This document shows positions 27,312-36,880 of a stretch of DNA of 64,000 nucleotides, piece by piece. Source of the DNA: Anaerococcus lactolyticus ATCC 51172 (GTDB taxonomy: Bacteria; Bacillota; Clostridia; Tissierellales; Peptoniphilaceae). Location: the NCBI RefSeq assembly GCF_000156575.1, contig NZ_GG666044.1:126480-190479 (forward strand). The letters are read 5' to 3'. The first letter of the stretch is position 1. Each line of letters begins with the position of its first letter. The notes under the pieces are model-generated. The model did not search any database, was not told where the DNA came from, and worked only from the letters and a program-made list of their open reading frames with translations. The position numbers were made by a program, and so were the translations under genes.

Positions 27312-28337
27312 TCATTTCCCAAAATCAGATACATCTCCCCTATCGTCCACAACCTGATAGCCAAAGGATGCGATTTCTTTTTCGAGCTGTTTTTTTGCCT
27401 CTGCTGCTTCAAGACCTGTGTTCAACTTGTTATCGTAAAGGTTGTAGGCTTTTTTGGCTTCCTTAGGACTTAAGTTTGGCATCAACACATTAGCTCCTGC
27501 CTTTAAGCCTAATTCCCTGCCCTTAGGATTTACTGTTCCTAGGGCTGTAGTTGCTGGGATTAAGGCGTAGGGGAAAACTATCCTCAATATGGCAACAAGC
27601 CTTAGAGTTTTTGTAAAAGACCCATTTTTAAAATCCATGAAGGGCGTATCATGGCTTACTAGGTATGGTCCAATCCCTACCATGTCTGGCTCCAGTTCTT
27701 CAAGAAATCTGATATCTGCAATCAAATCCTCTGTCTTTTGGTAGGGACTTTCAACCATAAACCCACCCCCAACTTGGTAGCCAATTTTTTTGAGATTATA
27801 AAGACATTCTTGCCTATTTTTTAATTTCATTTCTTTTGGATGAAGCTTATCGTAATGGGCAGGATTTGAACTTTCTTCCCTTAGTAAATACCTATCAGCC
27901 CCTGCATCAAAAAAGGCCTTGTAGTCTTCATAAGATCTTTCTCCCAAAGAAAGGGTAATCGCCACATCTGGGTAGGCTTCCTTGATAGATTTTAAGACAT
28001 CAACCATAAAGTCTTGGCTAAACTTAGGATCTTCCCCACCTTGCATGACAAAGGTCCTAAAACCAAGCTCATAACCAAAGCGAGCTGAATTTAATATTTC
28101 TTCCTTGCCGAGCCTATAACGATTCACATGGGTATTAGATTTTCTTATTCCACAGTAGTAGCAATCATTTTTACAAATGTTAGAAACCTCGATTAAGCCT
28201 CTGAGGTAGACCTTATTGCCGTAAACTTGCCTACGAATTACATCAGCCCTTTGAGCTAAAATATCAGTCATCGCCTCATCTTCTATCCATTTTTTTAGAG
28301 TTTTGTCATCTATGTGGTTGATTTCTCTTTTTCTCAT
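27312..28337 (-). CDS. hydE: [FeFe]-hydrogenase maturation radical SAM enzyme HydE
   Basis: A 341-residue radical SAM protein acting after HydG in building the H-cluster. CKNDCYYC (about 56-63) holds the SAM cluster; GEDPKFSQDF and RYLLREESSNPAHYDKLHP are typical of HydE. GAGGG precedes the ATG. It is separated from hydG by about 500 bases that hold the toxin-like unit on the other strand, so the hyd cluster looks interrupted. Confidence 0.94.
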   Translation of the reverse strand: MRKREINHIDDKTLKKWIEDEAMTDILAQRADVIRRQVYGNKVYLRGLIEVSNICKNDCYYCGIRKSNTHVNRYRLGKEEILNSARFGYELGFRTFVMQGGEDPKFSQDFMVDVLKSIKEAYPDVAITLSLGERSYEDYKAFFDAGADRYLLREESSNPAHYDKLHPKEMKLKNRQECLYNLKKIGYQVGGGFMVESPYQKTEDLIADIRFLEELEPDMVGIGPYLVSHDTPFMDFKNGSFTKTLRLVAILRIVFPYALIPATTALGTVNPKGRELGLKAGANVLMPNLSPKEAKKAYNLYDNKLNTGLEAAEAKKQLEKEIASFGYQVVDDRGDVSDFGK

Positions 28338-28354
28338 ATGACCCTCTTCTTGGT

Positions 28355-28382
28355 AAAAAAATTAGGAGGTCATAGGACCTCC
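28355..28382 (-). terminator. Terminator upstream of hydE
   Basis: Minus-strand GGAGGTC-CTAT-GACCTCC plus a seven-T run, 60 bases after the HD-domain gene stop. It separates the thioesterase/HD operon from hydE. Confidence 0.85.
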
Positions 28383-28441
28383 ATCGGGTTTGGTAAAATA
28401 AATTCATCTATAATATACCCAAAACTTCCCTTTTTGCAATA

Positions 28442-29074
28442 TTATTTTTCATTTCTTAGCAAATTATAGGGAAATTTATAGGAACGAGGTCTTGGCAGGT
28501 AGGTTTTTATAGGATTTTCAAGTTTGGCTTCTAGGTCATCTTGCCAGCCTTTTAATATCTTAAGTCTCTCTTCCCTTTCAGGTGTTTTTGCTATATTTCT
28601 CAAAGCCTCTCTCTCATCTAGGCCAAGATACCTACCCTTGATCAAATTATTAAGAAGGATTATTAGCTTCTCGTATTCATCAATTTCACGTTTTTTAAGA
28701 TAAGCTATAATAAAGTCTTCATCCCTCTTGCTTACATTTCTCTTGCCATGGTAGGAAGAAATTTCACCTGTTACAAAACCATGACCAAGGGCAATCCTTG
28801 CTGGATAGAAATAAGCCTCAAACCTCAAAATCCTATATCCTTCCATCATATGGGCCATATCCCTATATCCATAACCCTTGCCTAGGTCATGAAGACAACC
28901 AACTGCATAGGCTATTTCAGGATCCAAGCCAAGCTCTCTGGCAATTTTTTCGCTGGTTTTGCCAATTATGTGGCTGTGAATTATCCATTCGCCCGGACTT
29001 TTTTTAAAAGCCTCGTCCAACATATTTCTTACCTTGTCTTTGTTTGGTATATTCCCAAATCCTTCCTTATACAT
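28442..29074 (-). CDS. HD-domain hydrolase
   Basis: A 210-residue protein with an HD domain: WIIHSHIIGKTSEKIA, the HD doublet in GCLHDLGKGYG, and later His residues in MAHMMEGYRIL, GHGFVTGEISSYHG. It resembles HDIG-type phosphohydrolases. The start at 29074 is inside ATGTATAA, overlapping the thioesterase stop by eight bases; a longer frame to 29113 would lie wholly within the thioesterase. Substrate unknown. Confidence 0.78.
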   Translation of the reverse strand: MYKEGFGNIPNKDKVRNMLDEAFKKSPGEWIIHSHIIGKTSEKIARELGLDPEIAYAVGCLHDLGKGYGYRDMAHMMEGYRILRFEAYFYPARIALGHGFVTGEISSYHGKRNVSKRDEDFIIAYLKKREIDEYEKLIILLNNLIKGRYLGLDEREALRNIAKTPEREERLKILKGWQDDLEAKLENPIKTYLPRPRSYKFPYNLLRNEK

Positions 29075-29756
29075 AGTCCACCATCCCGTATGCATGATCA
29101 ATTTCCGACCCAATTTTAAAATCTACTTGCTTTTCACTCTTTTTATAAAAAAGTCCAACTTTTTGCTCAGACCTTATCTGATTTTTGTAAATCATTTTTA
29201 CATAAGAAATCCTGCCCTCATCAAGTCCAGATATTTCCTTGATATAATCAAAGTAAACCCCGTTGTTTACATGGTGGTTTCCATCATAGTCTGCCCTTCT
29301 AATGGCAATTTCTTTTACCTTTTCGTAAACATCTGGCTTTTTATAAGCTCTTCCGGAGTAGGTTTCAGCACTTTGCCCATAGGCCTCTAATACTTTACTA
29401 TCAATTATTCCTGCCCTTTGTTTTTCTTTGTCAAAAAGGATAAAGGTCGCCTTGGCTTTTGCAAAAATCTCCCCATCTTTTTTTACCAAAAAATTCCTGT
29501 AGGCATAAAACCTCTTCATGTGAGTGGGAATAGTTGTAATTTCAATATTAAATCCTTCTCTAATTTGCTTTATAATTTCAATATCCCAACTATAAAGTAG
29601 CCAAGTTTTGTCATCCATCTCAGCTAGGTCTTTTTCGACTTCCCTAGCTTGGCCAAAGGCAAGATCGACCATCAAACCTGTAAGGCTTCTGAGGGTAATT
29701 ATTCCATTTTCATTTGTAAACATAGACCTAACCTTGTAGGTTTTTGTATAATCCAT
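29067..29756 (-). CDS. Acyl-ACP thioesterase (FatA/FatB family)
   Basis: A 229-residue double-hotdog protein that releases fatty acids from acyl carrier protein. The N-terminal hotdog shows MVDLAFGQA; the second has the catalytic region IRRADYDGNHHVNNGVYFDYI (Asn/His), matching the N-x-H-x-N-N pattern of the family. AGGAG precedes the ATG at 29756. It lies 13 bases beyond the ctpA terminator and is coupled to the HD protein. Confidence 0.88.
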   Translation of the reverse strand: MDYTKTYKVRSMFTNENGIITLRSLTGLMVDLAFGQAREVEKDLAEMDDKTWLLYSWDIEIIKQIREGFNIEITTIPTHMKRFYAYRNFLVKKDGEIFAKAKATFILFDKEKQRAGIIDSKVLEAYGQSAETYSGRAYKKPDVYEKVKEIAIRRADYDGNHHVNNGVYFDYIKEISGLDEGRISYVKMIYKNQIRSEQKVGLFYKKSEKQVDFKIGSEIDHAYGMVDYV

Positions 29757-29768
29757 AGGTCTCCTAAC

Positions 29769-29790
29769 AAAAAAGGGCAGCAACCTGCCC
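29769..29790 (-). terminator. Terminator after ctpA
   Basis: GGGCAG-GTTG-CTGCCC followed by six T on the minus strand, seven bases after the ctpA stop. Confidence 0.85.
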
Positions 29791-29796
29791 TCTTTC

Positions 29797-30999
29797 CTAT
29801 TTAATCTCTTTCAATAACTCTGCCAAGGCCTTTAGGAATTGTTGGTCCTTTTTAAAGTTATTATTATTCAAATCTAATTCTTGATTTTTATTTTCAACTT
29901 CTATATCTGGTTTAACACCAATTTTATTAATTTTATTGCCATTTGGAGTTTTATATTCACTAATTGTAATCTTAGCTCCTGCGCCATTTTCAAGTGGGAA
30001 CAATTTTTGTACTATACCCTTGCCGAAAGATTTGGTTCCGACAATCTTAGCCCTGCCCCTATCCTTAAAGGCTCCAGCTAAAATTTCAGAAGCAGATGCT
30101 GAATTTTCATTAATAAGGACTGTCATTGGTATATCATCCTTATTGGAATCAGATTTTTCTGTAATTACATTGCCGTTTTTATCTTCAGTAGTAACTATGA
30201 CTCCTTCATCAAGGAAGGTATCGGCAATGTCAAGGCACACATCAAGGGCTCCTCCTGGATTGTTACGCAAATCAAGGACCATCCCTTCTATATCTGAATT
30301 TTTAAGTTTAGAATATTTCTCCTTAAAGTCATCCCAAGTTATGTCATCAAAAGCAGAAAGCCTTAGGTAACCAATCTTTTTACCGGAAATATTGAGAGTC
30401 TTTGTATAAACTGTATCGACAGTCACATCACGTCTTTCGACAAGCATAGGAATTAACTCACCCTCAGGCTTATCTTCGCTCACCCTTAAAACTTCAATTT
30501 TTACTTTAGTGCCTGGCTCCCCTCTAATCAAGGCTACAGCCTTATCAAGTTGGGTGGCATCAAAAACATTTCCCTCTACACTCTTAATAAAGTCGCCTGC
30601 CTTCATACCAGCTTCCTTGGCTGGGGAATTTTCAAAAACTTGAACAACCTTAATAAGTCCTTCCTTAGAAGGAGAAACAGTCACACCTATTCCCTTATAC
30701 CTGCCATCCAAATTCTCCATAAGTTTGCTAAACTCTTCCTTTGGATAATAGGAAGTATAAGGATCGCCAAGGTTGGCAAACATACCCTTAAGGGCGCCAT
30801 TATAAAGGTCTTCATCCTTATAATCAAAAAGGAAATTCTTATCCAAAAGTCCCTTTAGTGAATCCATCTCGCTAATTAATTCTTTATCTCTAGTAGTCCC
30901 ACCCTGGCCTAAATCTACATTTGAGCCAAGCATGAAACCAGCAAAACCAATTGCCCCAATAAGAACAACTGACAAAATTACTTTCCCAAATTTTTTCAT
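29797..30999 (-). CDS. ctpA: Carboxyl-terminal processing protease (S41)
   Basis: A 400-residue exported serine protease: an N-terminal membrane anchor (about 7-25), a PDZ domain (about 90-180; GIGVTVSPSKEGLIKVVQVFENSPAKEAGMKAGD region), and an S41 catalytic domain with Ser in NENSASASEI and Lys in GTKSFGKG, forming the Ser/Lys dyad. Known relatives trim or degrade exported proteins and wall enzymes. It has its own terminator. Confidence 0.92.
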   Translation of the reverse strand: MKKFGKVILSVVLIGAIGFAGFMLGSNVDLGQGGTTRDKELISEMDSLKGLLDKNFLFDYKDEDLYNGALKGMFANLGDPYTSYYPKEEFSKLMENLDGRYKGIGVTVSPSKEGLIKVVQVFENSPAKEAGMKAGDFIKSVEGNVFDATQLDKAVALIRGEPGTKVKIEVLRVSEDKPEGELIPMLVERRDVTVDTVYTKTLNISGKKIGYLRLSAFDDITWDDFKEKYSKLKNSDIEGMVLDLRNNPGGALDVCLDIADTFLDEGVIVTTEDKNGNVITEKSDSNKDDIPMTVLINENSASASEILAGAFKDRGRAKIVGTKSFGKGIVQKLFPLENGAGAKITISEYKTPNGNKINKIGVKPDIEVENKNQELDLNNNNFKKDQQFLKALAELLKEIK

Positions 31000-31177
31000 T
31001 AACTAAATCCTTTCCAAATAGGTCCTAAGCCCACTTAAATTAATACATATATTATATCACAAGATAGGTTAAATTGTAATAAAAAATATAAGCCCACCTA
31101 AATTAGCTTTTTAAATAGTATTTTAAAAAATTTTGGGTAAGTATCAAATAAGAAACCTTTTACAGATTGGAGAAAAA

Positions 31178-32167
31178 ATGCAAATCACAGAAGTTTACAA
31201 AAATATATACCAAGCAATCTTCCCCCTAACAGGAAATCCACTCAAATCAATCAACATCTATGTCATAAAGGCAAATGATTTTGCTATGATAATCGACACC
31301 GGCTTTAATAATCCAGAAAATAGGGCCAACATGGAAGAATTGATCCATAGACTAGACCTAAATTTACCAAAAACCAAACTCTTCCTAACCCACCTCCACT
31401 CAGATCACGTAGGTCTTGCCAAATGGCTAGAAGATAAGGGGATTGGAGACATTTACATTTCGGAAAAAGACGGAAAAATGGTCGAAAATGGCATAAATAA
31501 AGAAGACTTCCAATGGCAAAACATCATAAAAAATGCCCACTTCCAAGGTCTAGGCCCAGAAAATCTAAAAATCGAAGACCACCCTGGCTACAAAAATAGA
31601 CCAAAGGAAGCTTTTCCCCACACAAAAATCAAACCAGGCTGGGAAATCGCCATAGGAGACTATAACTTTGTCGCCATCGACGAAGAAGGTCACACACCCG
31701 GCATGCTAGGCCTGTATGAAAAAGACCACAAAATTTTATTCTGTGGTGACCATATCTTAGGAAAAATCACCCCAAACATAACCTATTGGGGTGATGAATT
31801 TGGAGATAGCCTCGGCATTTATTTAAAAAATTTAGAAAAAATCAAAGACCTAGACATAAAACACCTCTACTCCGCCCATAGGTTTTTGGTAGAAGACACC
31901 AACGCCAGAATAGACGAACTTATCGCCCACCACAAAGAAAGGCTCACCGACTGCCTACAAATAATAAAAAAATTAAAAAGGGCCAACACAACACAAATCA
32001 CCCAACAAATGCAATGGGACATCAAAGCCAAAGACTGGAATGATTTTCCAGCCAGCCAAAAATGGTTCGCCGTAGCCGAAGCCGCCGCCCACCTAAAACA
32101 CCTTGTAAAGCAAGGTAGGATAAAAGAAGAAGTAATAGACGGAGTCGGATTTTATTCCATAATATAA
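31178..32167 (+). CDS. Metallo-beta-lactamase-fold hydrolase
   Basis: A 329-residue cytosolic enzyme. The metal site motif THLHSDHVG (about 84-92) has the HxHxDH form; further ligands are in EEGHTPGM and FCGDHILG and a C-terminal SAHR. A winged-helix-like C-terminal segment (about 260-329) is also seen in the LACTB2-like group. The ATG at 31178 follows GGAG; an earlier start is not backed by an SD. Substrate unknown. Confidence 0.8.
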   Translation: MQITEVYKNIYQAIFPLTGNPLKSINIYVIKANDFAMIIDTGFNNPENRANMEELIHRLDLNLPKTKLFLTHLHSDHVGLAKWLEDKGIGDIYISEKDGKMVENGINKEDFQWQNIIKNAHFQGLGPENLKIEDHPGYKNRPKEAFPHTKIKPGWEIAIGDYNFVAIDEEGHTPGMLGLYEKDHKILFCGDHILGKITPNITYWGDEFGDSLGIYLKNLEKIKDLDIKHLYSAHRFLVEDTNARIDELIAHHKERLTDCLQIIKKLKRANTTQITQQMQWDIKAKDWNDFPASQKWFAVAEAAAHLKHLVKQGRIKEEVIDGVGFYSII

Positions 32168-32179
32168 GTCATTAAAATA

Positions 32180-32216
32180 AAAATCCTGCCTAGGTTAATT
32201 TCTTAGACAGGATTTT
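32180..32216 (+). terminator. Terminator after the MBL-fold gene
   Basis: AAAATCCTG..CTA / TAG..CAGGATTTT hairpin, a few bases after the stop. Confidence 0.8.
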
Positions 32217-32309
32217 ACTAAAACCAAAGAATTTCGCTCAAAAAATTCACAATCACATATAGATCATGATTTCTATTCATTTTCAACCAGACTATATCAA
32301 TTATTATGC

Positions 32310-32894
32310 CTATGCCAACTTAAACTTCTTAACAAAGTCAGCATTGGCCCTAAGGATTTCTTTGTATTCTGTGACCATGTTATAGAATGTAGCCTTTTTA
32401 AGACCTGATTCTTCCATAAATTTTTTCGAACTTATTTCTTCCTTTTCCCATTTTTCATAGAGATCTTCCCAATTATCAGGGAATTCTATTTTACTTCTTC
32501 CGACATTGGATTTTTTATTTGAATTTATTCTTACAATATTGTTGTTCAAAGCAATTGAATCAAGAATTGTTTTTAAAATTGCCCTATTCATAGGTTGGCC
32601 TATCCCATATTTATAAGTCGATTCTATATTACAAACCACCAAAAATTTGCCATTCCTTATAAAATAATCGAGCTCATTTGCTATATCAGTATTGGTTATG
32701 CCAAGGGACTTAAGCGAGCCTATCAAAAGAATGTCAGTATCTACCATTTCTTTTTTTATGTTTTCGAGTTCCTTGAAATTCCTATTGTGCTCAATACTGA
32801 CAATAATTTCTTTTGCATTTTCTCTTATTATTTCAATTACATCTTCAAATACACTTTTCTTTTCACTTGTTTTGCTATAAATATAAATTACCAT
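32310..32894 (-). CDS. Divergent serine-recombinase-like protein
   Basis: A 194-residue protein. The N-terminal 130 residues follow a resolvase fold: IYIYSKTSEKKS resembles the Y-x-R-V-S start with Ser where the catalytic one is expected, and DTDILLIGSLKSLGITNTDIANELDYF resembles the D-x-L-x-x-x-x-L-D-R-L-G segment but lacks its catalytic Arg residues. The C-terminus (about 140-190) is an HTH-like segment (KKFMEESGLKKATFYNMVTEY). It starts one base after the PLD/ATPase stop, so they form one operon. It may bind DNA without recombining it. Confidence 0.65.
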   Translation of the reverse strand: MVIYIYSKTSEKKSVFEDVIEIIRENAKEIIVSIEHNRNFKELENIKKEMVDTDILLIGSLKSLGITNTDIANELDYFIRNGKFLVVCNIESTYKYGIGQPMNRAILKTILDSIALNNNIVRINSNKKSNVGRSKIEFPDNWEDLYEKWEKEEISSKKFMEESGLKKATFYNMVTEYKEILRANADFVKKFKLA

Positions 32895-32895
32895 C

Positions 32896-34992
32896 CTAAA
32901 GCCCTCCTCTTAATCTATCTAAAAATCCAAATTTGAACCCGAGCCTTTTTTCTAATTCTTTCCTATTTATTGTCAGTGATGATGTATCTCTATTTTCTGA
33001 AAAATTCGCTTCAAATTCAGGAGGTAAGGAGTTTGCCCAACTAGTAAGCTTCCTCTTTGATGCTGTATCTTTACCTGATTCTATTAGTACTTGACTATAT
33101 TTGACCTTGAAATTTTTAGCAGAAACTTCCCACATTTTTCTAATACCTTCTATAGCATCTTCTGATATATACTTGGCATTATAAGAAAAGTCATCATTCC
33201 ATTTAAATTCTCTCACATAAGGAGGCAATTCATATCCATAATCTTTAAATATCTCTATCAAAACTTTTGATGATATATTAGTAATATCTGGATAATAACC
33301 ATCATCTTTGTTGTCACTTTCAAACATAAAATCTATAATGTCATTGACTTCGTCCAGCATTCTCCTGAGATATTCCCTATAAAGTGCATTTCCCGCCTGT
33401 CTTTGGATTTTCCTACCCCTTGCCTGATAGGCCATAGGATCTATGTCTGATTTTAAATTTGTATCATAGCTTAAAAACGGCATTCTTTTTCTTTCTGGTT
33501 CTTCCGGGTCTCTTAATCGATTTCCTGCAAAAATAAACAAGGGTTCTTGGGCAAGATTTTTTTTCTCGCAAAGAGAACTATTTTTTATATTTGCTGTAAG
33601 TCTTGAATAATATGTTTGATCTATCTCGTCTACAAAAATTGGCATGCCTTTGTATTCTTGGATAATAGGATTTATATCCTTGGTCGGAATAGAATTTGTA
33701 TCAAAACCGTCAAGGTCTTTTCCTGACATAAGTTTTAATATAAGTTTTGTCATAAAAGTCTTACCAGTGTTGGCTCCCGTAGATGTTATAAGTGTATAAA
33801 GCGGCAAGCTTGATGTTGGTATATTTTGAGAATCTGCAACACACCTTAGCTTGGCATGAAATGGTGAAGAAAATAAGATATTTAAGAGTTTATAGTGATT
33901 TTCTCTTACCCTTTCTGTATCACCAATAAAGTCTCTTTCATAATTGTCCATGGCATCAAACAAAAGGTCAATATCTTTTTTCACATCTTCCTTATCAGGA
34001 TTCAAATTTTGTTTCTCACCATTAATGAAAGCTTCTTTAGTATCATAATTAAAGGTAAGGCTTGGATAAGATTTTATTCTTTCCTCTATACTTACTTTCT
34101 TCCTCTCAATGACCTTTCTATTATTTATAACTCTATTTAATTTTTCAGGAATAATCAAGACTTTTCCATCCCTGACATCTGGTTTTAGGCCCGCCACAAG
34201 TTCCTTGTTTTTCTGATATGTTTTTTCAACTTCAATTGTGTACCTGATATCTTCGTAACTTACTTTGTCCTTTGGTTTTTCTTCAAGAACTATAGCCTCT
34301 CTAGTTTTTATAGCTGCTTTTATAAAACCTATGTCATTTTCAGGCTTATTTGTCTTCTTGCAGACGACAACATCTTCTGGAATATCTGCTGACAAGTCCC
34401 AAGCCGTTTCAAAATCCCTTAGGTAAGCTTCATATCCTTCTAAGCTATCGTCAACTTCAATATTTTCAAGCTGATTGTTGGACCAAGCAGAACCTGTCAT
34501 GTTAACAGAGCCTTTTATCACCCTAGTTCTACCATCATCGGACCTTAAAAGGTAAATTTTCCTATGATCAATTAAATACAGTGGACTTCTTATAAGTAAG
34601 TCATTTTTGCTCATTCTTTCAACCAAATCATTTTTTTCTCTCACAGCATCTGCAGCAATTTCTGATATTGTCATAGCTTCAGCCAAGGCATAAGCCTCTC
34701 CCACAAGCTTGTGAAGGTCATCATCTCTCCTTGACATAAATCTAGCGCCTAAGATTATCTCCCCATAATCAAACATTTTCATTATTTTATCGATAAATTT
34801 AATATCATAAGAAAATGTTATTGCTCTTATTTCATCAAAATCACTAAATAAATCATAAATATCTTCATAACTTGTATCAATATATTTTGTATGATAAATC
34901 TTGTGTTTATTATCTATATCCTCTCTATTATCACCTTCGATAAGCTTGAGACTTTCCATCTGATTTGCTTCAAATATCGACATCTGATCCAT
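32896..34992 (-). CDS. PLD-like nuclease fused to a P-loop ATPase
   Basis: A 698-residue protein with two parts. The N-terminal part contains an HKD-like motif: H143 in DHRKIYLL, then GSVNMT and a Glu near 177, as in single-motif phospholipase D-family nucleases. The central part has Walker A GANTGKT (about 406-412), Walker B MPIFVDEID and a sensor-like AGNRLRDPEE, then an Arg-rich region (QARGRKIQRQ) like helicase/AAA+ modules. The C-terminus is basic and helical. Start by GGAGG at the ATG 34992. I do not recognise a named family; nuclease plus ATPase suggests DNA processing or defence. Confidence 0.65.
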   Translation of the reverse strand: MDQMSIFEANQMESLKLIEGDNREDIDNKHKIYHTKYIDTSYEDIYDLFSDFDEIRAITFSYDIKFIDKIMKMFDYGEIILGARFMSRRDDDLHKLVGEAYALAEAMTISEIAADAVREKNDLVERMSKNDLLIRSPLYLIDHRKIYLLRSDDGRTRVIKGSVNMTGSAWSNNQLENIEVDDSLEGYEAYLRDFETAWDLSADIPEDVVVCKKTNKPENDIGFIKAAIKTREAIVLEEKPKDKVSYEDIRYTIEVEKTYQKNKELVAGLKPDVRDGKVLIIPEKLNRVINNRKVIERKKVSIEERIKSYPSLTFNYDTKEAFINGEKQNLNPDKEDVKKDIDLLFDAMDNYERDFIGDTERVRENHYKLLNILFSSPFHAKLRCVADSQNIPTSSLPLYTLITSTGANTGKTFMTKLILKLMSGKDLDGFDTNSIPTKDINPIIQEYKGMPIFVDEIDQTYYSRLTANIKNSSLCEKKNLAQEPLFIFAGNRLRDPEEPERKRMPFLSYDTNLKSDIDPMAYQARGRKIQRQAGNALYREYLRRMLDEVNDIIDFMFESDNKDDGYYPDITNISSKVLIEIFKDYGYELPPYVREFKWNDDFSYNAKYISEDAIEGIRKMWEVSAKNFKVKYSQVLIESGKDTASKRKLTSWANSLPPEFEANFSENRDTSSLTINRKELEKRLGFKFGFLDRLRGGL

Positions 34993-35087
34993 AATTTCCT
35001 CCAAAACAGTCTAAAAAATACTTGCTATTTATAGACATTATATTCTGAGTCTATTTATTATTCAACATTTTTAGACTCCATAATCAT

Positions 35088-35123
35088 AAAAAAACTCGCC
35101 GCAATTTTCATGCTGGCGAGTTT
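35088..35123 (-). terminator. Terminator after the AGCS symporter
   Basis: AAACTCGCC..GGCGAGTTTTTTT hairpin on the minus strand. Confidence 0.85.
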
Positions 35124-35127
35124 AAAT

Positions 35128-36540
35128 TTATTTCCAAAAATCTAATCTATTTTCATCAAGTCCAATATGGCTGGATTTAAAGACTGGGTCTTTGTTTTCT
35201 TTTCTTTGTTTTTCATAATCTTCTAATGCTTTTATAGCGTATTTTCCTAGGGCGAAGATTGAGAATATATTGATGATTGCCATGATTCCCATGAAGAGGT
35301 CTGCAAGGTCCCAGGCGAATTTCATTTCCATTCCTGCTCCTAAAAATATTAGGATGGTGGCTATTATCCTGAAGACTAGCATGAAGTTTTTAGATGGTTC
35401 TTTCTTTTTTAGGTAGGCTAGGCATGAATCACAATAATAAAGATTACCCAAAAGAGTTGTAAAAGCGAATAGGGCCAGGCAGATTGTGATAAAGACATAA
35501 CCAAAATGTCCGACAACAGTTGCTAGGGCCTCTTGGACAAAACCTGCACCAGCGAGATCTTCTGTTGGTGCAACACCTGAAACAAGTGCCATGAAGGCTG
35601 TTGCTGTACAAATTATTAGGGTATCTATGAATACTGACACCATTTGTACCAGACCTTGTTTGACAGGATGGCTTACCATTGCACTTGCTGCTGCGTTTGG
35701 TGCAGAACCCATACCTGCTTCGTTAGAATAAAGTCCTCTTTTGATTCCTTCTACCATGGCAGAACCAGCCACGCCACCAAAAATCGCTCTGAAGTTAAAG
35801 GCATCTTCTACAATCATCTTAATCATTTTTCCAATATTTGAAAAATTAATACCAATCATAAATATAGACATAAGAACATAAATTATTCCCATTATTGGAA
35901 CGATTATAGATGTGTATTTTATAATCCTCTTACCTCCACCGATGATGCAATAACCTGCAATTATAGCAAGGATACCACCTATAATCCAAGAAGTTTTGCC
36001 TTTTTGATAAAAATCATAAACCCTAAAGGAATCTTGGAGGTTAAAAGAGGCAAGCATATTAAAACCAACTGCATAGGTCAAAATTAAAGCTAGAGCAAAA
36101 ACCACGCCGAGTTTTCTAGATCCTAGACCCTGTTCTATATAATAAGAAGGTCCACCATAGCTTGACCCATCCTTGGCTTTTTTTTTGAAAATTTGTGCTA
36201 AAGTCGATTCTATAAAGGCAGATGCCCCACCGATTACAGCGATAATCCACATCCAAAAAACAGCTCCAGGTCCTCCTAGGCAAATAGCGTTTGACACGCC
36301 TACGATGTTTCCAGTTCCTACCCTAGATGCAGTAGATACCATTAGGGCCTGAAAACTTGATACATCATCTTTGCCAGCAGGTTTCTCGCCGATAACCTTT
36401 ATGGCATCTGGCAAAAGACTTAGTTGGATAAAGCCAGTCCTGATTGTAAAATAAAAGCCACAAGCTAAGAGGATAATTATTAAAATTGGATAGTAGAGAT
36501 ATCCGTTGACCGTCGATAAAATATTTTTAAAAATTTCCAT
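35128..36540 (-). CDS. Sodium:alanine (amino acid) symporter, AGCS family
   Basis: A 470-residue transporter with about eleven membrane segments. The family signature is seen in GGPGAVFWMWIIAVIGGASAFIESTLAQIFK and GLYSNEAGMGSAPNAAASA. Members import alanine or glycine with Na+. AAGGAGAA precedes the ATG. It is a single-gene unit with its own promoter and terminator. Confidence 0.93.
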   Translation of the reverse strand: MEIFKNILSTVNGYLYYPILIIILLACGFYFTIRTGFIQLSLLPDAIKVIGEKPAGKDDVSSFQALMVSTASRVGTGNIVGVSNAICLGGPGAVFWMWIIAVIGGASAFIESTLAQIFKKKAKDGSSYGGPSYYIEQGLGSRKLGVVFALALILTYAVGFNMLASFNLQDSFRVYDFYQKGKTSWIIGGILAIIAGYCIIGGGKRIIKYTSIIVPIMGIIYVLMSIFMIGINFSNIGKMIKMIVEDAFNFRAIFGGVAGSAMVEGIKRGLYSNEAGMGSAPNAAASAMVSHPVKQGLVQMVSVFIDTLIICTATAFMALVSGVAPTEDLAGAGFVQEALATVVGHFGYVFITICLALFAFTTLLGNLYYCDSCLAYLKKKEPSKNFMLVFRIIATILIFLGAGMEMKFAWDLADLFMGIMAIINIFSIFALGKYAIKALEDYEKQRKENKDPVFKSSHIGLDENRLDFWK

Positions 36541-36652
36541 ACATTCTCCTTTTTATATACAAGCTAACTTAGCTAACTAAGTGCGCTTTTTTATCATCAA
36601 TGCATATGTGTATCTATACATCATCTTATCACACTAAAGTATCACTTTAATT

Positions 36653-36681
36653 AATTTACTTTAAATTTATTTTCTTGTCAA
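36653..36681 (-). promoter_or_regulatory. Promoter of the AGCS symporter
   Basis: Minus-strand TTGACA (36681-36676), 17-base spacer, TAAATT (36658-36653). Just downstream is the inverted repeat AAAGT-GAT-ACTTT (36641-36653 region), a possible operator. Confidence 0.6.
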
Positions 36682-36751
36682 TTTATTATTATAGAGAGTT
36701 ATTAATAATCTTTATTTGCTAGGACCTGCTTTTAGGTGAAATTTTTAAGTT

Positions 36752-36842
36752 TCTAAAGCTGGATTAAACTTGCTAGAGTTTTATCCAGCTTATTTTATAT
36801 TAAAGATAAAAAAACAAACGCAAGATTACGTTTGTTTTTCCT
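36752..36842. terminator. Two hairpins between the pilus locus and the symporter
   Basis: AAGCTGGATTAAA / TTTTATCCAGCTT (about 36756-36793) and AAAAACAAACG / CGTTTGTTTTT (about 36812-36841). The second ends the pilus operon on the minus strand; the rest of 36541-36880 shows no gene. Confidence 0.7.
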
Positions 36843-36880
36843 TTATCCTTAAATTTTCAAATTTTAAGGGCCTATCCTCT

